Positions 7,365 through 8,397 of a stretch of 8,397 nt of DNA are shown here, one piece after another. Position 1 is the first letter of the stretch. Every line of letters starts with the position of its first letter. The notes below the pieces were generated by a model. The model made no database searches. It saw only the letters and a list, made by a program, of their open reading frames with translations, and was not told the DNA's origin. A program made the translations under genes and the position numbers. Origin of the DNA: Candidatus Sabulitectum sp. (lineage in GTDB: Bacteria; Fermentibacterota; Fermentibacteria; Fermentibacterales; JCC-6); contig JAGLQD010000181.1 of assembly GCA_023136985.1 (NCBI GenBank), forward strand, positions 1 to 8,397, given 5' to 3'.

Positions 7365-8397
7365 GGTACGCATTTCTAGGAATACTTTTTCTGGTATCTG
7401 CATTTTTCAGCGGGACTGAGACTGCGTGTTTCAGCCTGAGTCAGCTTCAGAAAGAGAGAATGTCCACCACTTCCAGAGGGCGTCGTGCGCTGAATCTGCT
7501 CTCTGATCCCGGCAAACTGCTCACATCAATACTGCTGGGCAATACATTCGTAAATGTAGCAGCTTCGTCTCTTGCCGCGGGTATTACTGCTGATCTTATT
7601 CCCGGGGCACTAGGGCTTGGTATCGGGGTACTTGTTATGACTTTCCTTCTGCTTGTTTTTGGAGAGATCAGCCCCAAAACCCTGGCCAGAAGAAAAAACA
7701 GAGAATGGATCGAGGCTTCGTCTGCTGTGGTAGGGCTGATGTTGAGGTTCTTGTCTCCAGCTGCAAGGCTTCTGACATATCCTGCTGATATTGCCAACAG
7801 AATTGTTCCGGGAATAGAAGGATCTGAAAGTTTTGTGGCAGCGGAACTCTACATTCTAATGGAGATGGCCCGGGATGAAGGAATTCTCGGCGGAGAGGCT
7901 GCAACAGCAGTTGCCATACTGGAGCTTGATGAGAGGCAATGCGTTTCTGCAATGGTCCCGCGGGAGAAAGTTCTTTGCTTTATGTCTGACTGGAGTATTG
8001 AAAAAATAAAAGAGGAAGCAGAGAAAAGTTCTCAGACCGCCTATCCATTTATTGATTCAGCAACAGGTCTTATGACTGGAGTTATAGATGTGGGGGATCT
8101 TCTTGGTATGGATAATTTCGTTGTTCGCCAGGTTCCGTTCTTTCCTGAGTCGGCTCGGTTGAGCAGAGTTCTGGCGGATCTGAGGGCTTCACAATGCAGA
8201 ATGGGTGCGGTTGTTGATGAATACGGAGACTGGACTGGAATTATTTCTGTGGCAGACATACTTGAAAGAGCGGTTTTCGCCGGTTCCACCGGGGCCCCAC
8301 TCCCGGAGGGAGTGAACCGCAGCGGTGACGGCTTCCTTATCCCGGCCACTCTTTCTGTGGATATTCTTGCTGCTCTTATGGATTCCGATACCCTATC
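7361..8397 (+). CDS. CNNM/CorC-family membrane protein (DUF21 + CBS pair), 3' partial, apparent CTG start
   Basis: Member of the CNNM/HlyC-CorC family, whose characterised members are linked to Mg2+ or other divalent-cation transport; the substrate here is unknown. The 345 codons to the right edge contain no stop. The DUF21 membrane domain covers residues 1 to about 180: FFSGTETACFSLSQLQ near 15-30, hydrophobic segments near 3-16, 54-76, 84-101 and 120-140, LLGNTFVN at 58-65 and the family hallmark FGEISPKTLAR at 100-110. Two CBS domains follow (about 190-250, with AMVPRE at 197-202, and about 263-308, with VVDEYGDWTGIISVADILE at 284-302). The start of the C-terminal CorC/HlyC domain is visible at 323-340. 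The family N-terminus begins at CTG 7361, whose last two bases are shared with the preceding stop (CTGA). No ATG, GTG or TTG occurs in frame between the upstream stop at 7328-7330 and the ATG at 7460, which would delete the first membrane helix. Confidence 0.88.
   Translation, partial: MRYAFLGILFLVSAFFSGTETACFSLSQLQKERMSTTSRGRRALNLLSDPGKLLTSILLGNTFVNVAASSLAAGITADLIPGALGLGIGVLVMTFLLLVFGEISPKTLARRKNREWIEASSAVVGLMLRFLSPAARLLTYPADIANRIVPGIEGSESFVAAELYILMEMARDEGILGGEAATAVAILELDERQCVSAMVPREKVLCFMSDWSIEKIKEEAEKSSQTAYPFIDSATGLMTGVIDVGDLLGMDNFVVRQVPFFPESARLSRVLADLRASQCRMGAVVDEYGDWTGIISVADILERAVFAGSTGAPLPEGVNRSGDGFLIPATLSVDILAALMDSDTL

Noticed and set aside
8281..8319. Inverted repeat: ACTCCC-GGA-GGGAGT hairpin (8299-8313) flanked by an outer CGGTTC/GAACCG pair
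   Set aside because: It lies inside the CNNM/CorC-like coding frame, has no T-run after it, and a 12-base bulge separates the two stems. It is most likely chance in GC-rich coding sequence.

Overview
The window is a fully packed stretch of bacterial chromosome. Six protein genes lie head to tail on the + strand with no gap longer than 2 bases. No RNA gene, mobile element, CRISPR array, promoter or terminator was recognised, and no non-coding stretch is long enough to need separate comment. The layout looks like the inside of one long operon whose promoter and 3' end both lie outside the window.

Order: (1) 1-1669, the C-terminal two thirds of ribonuclease R (rnr), cut by the left edge; (2) 1666-2409, ammonia-dependent NAD synthetase (nadE), overlapping rnr by ATGA; (3) 2396-3886, bifunctional AICAR transformylase/IMP cyclohydrolase (purH), overlapping nadE by 14 bases; (4) 3889-6063, a Slt70-like lytic transglycosylase with a probable lipoprotein signal; (5) 6060-7364, a probably exported NHL-type beta-propeller protein ending in a FlgD-like Ig domain, again joined by ATGA; (6) 7361 to the right edge, a CNNM/CorC-type membrane protein (DUF21 plus paired CBS domains). 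The sixth gene has no ATG, GTG or TTG at the right place and appears to start at a CTG inside a CTGA overlap.

The first three genes are cytoplasmic housekeeping functions: RNA turnover, the last step of NAD synthesis and the last two steps of IMP synthesis. The last three act at the envelope: peptidoglycan cleavage, an extracytoplasmic propeller protein, and a membrane protein of a family linked to divalent-cation transport. They share no obvious pathway. What joins them is translational coupling, as in compact genomes that string unrelated genes into long operons.

The organism is a bacterium with moderate GC (about 50% by eye) that uses AGA/AGG freely for arginine. The exported propeller with a FlgD-type Ig domain, together with a probable lipoprotein Slt, recalls the FCB (Fibrobacteres-Chlorobi-Bacteroidetes) superphylum and its uncultured relatives such as Fermentibacterota or Latescibacterota. 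That placement is inference with low confidence. I found no clear undescribed system; the best leads are the CTG start and the uncharacterised propeller protein.
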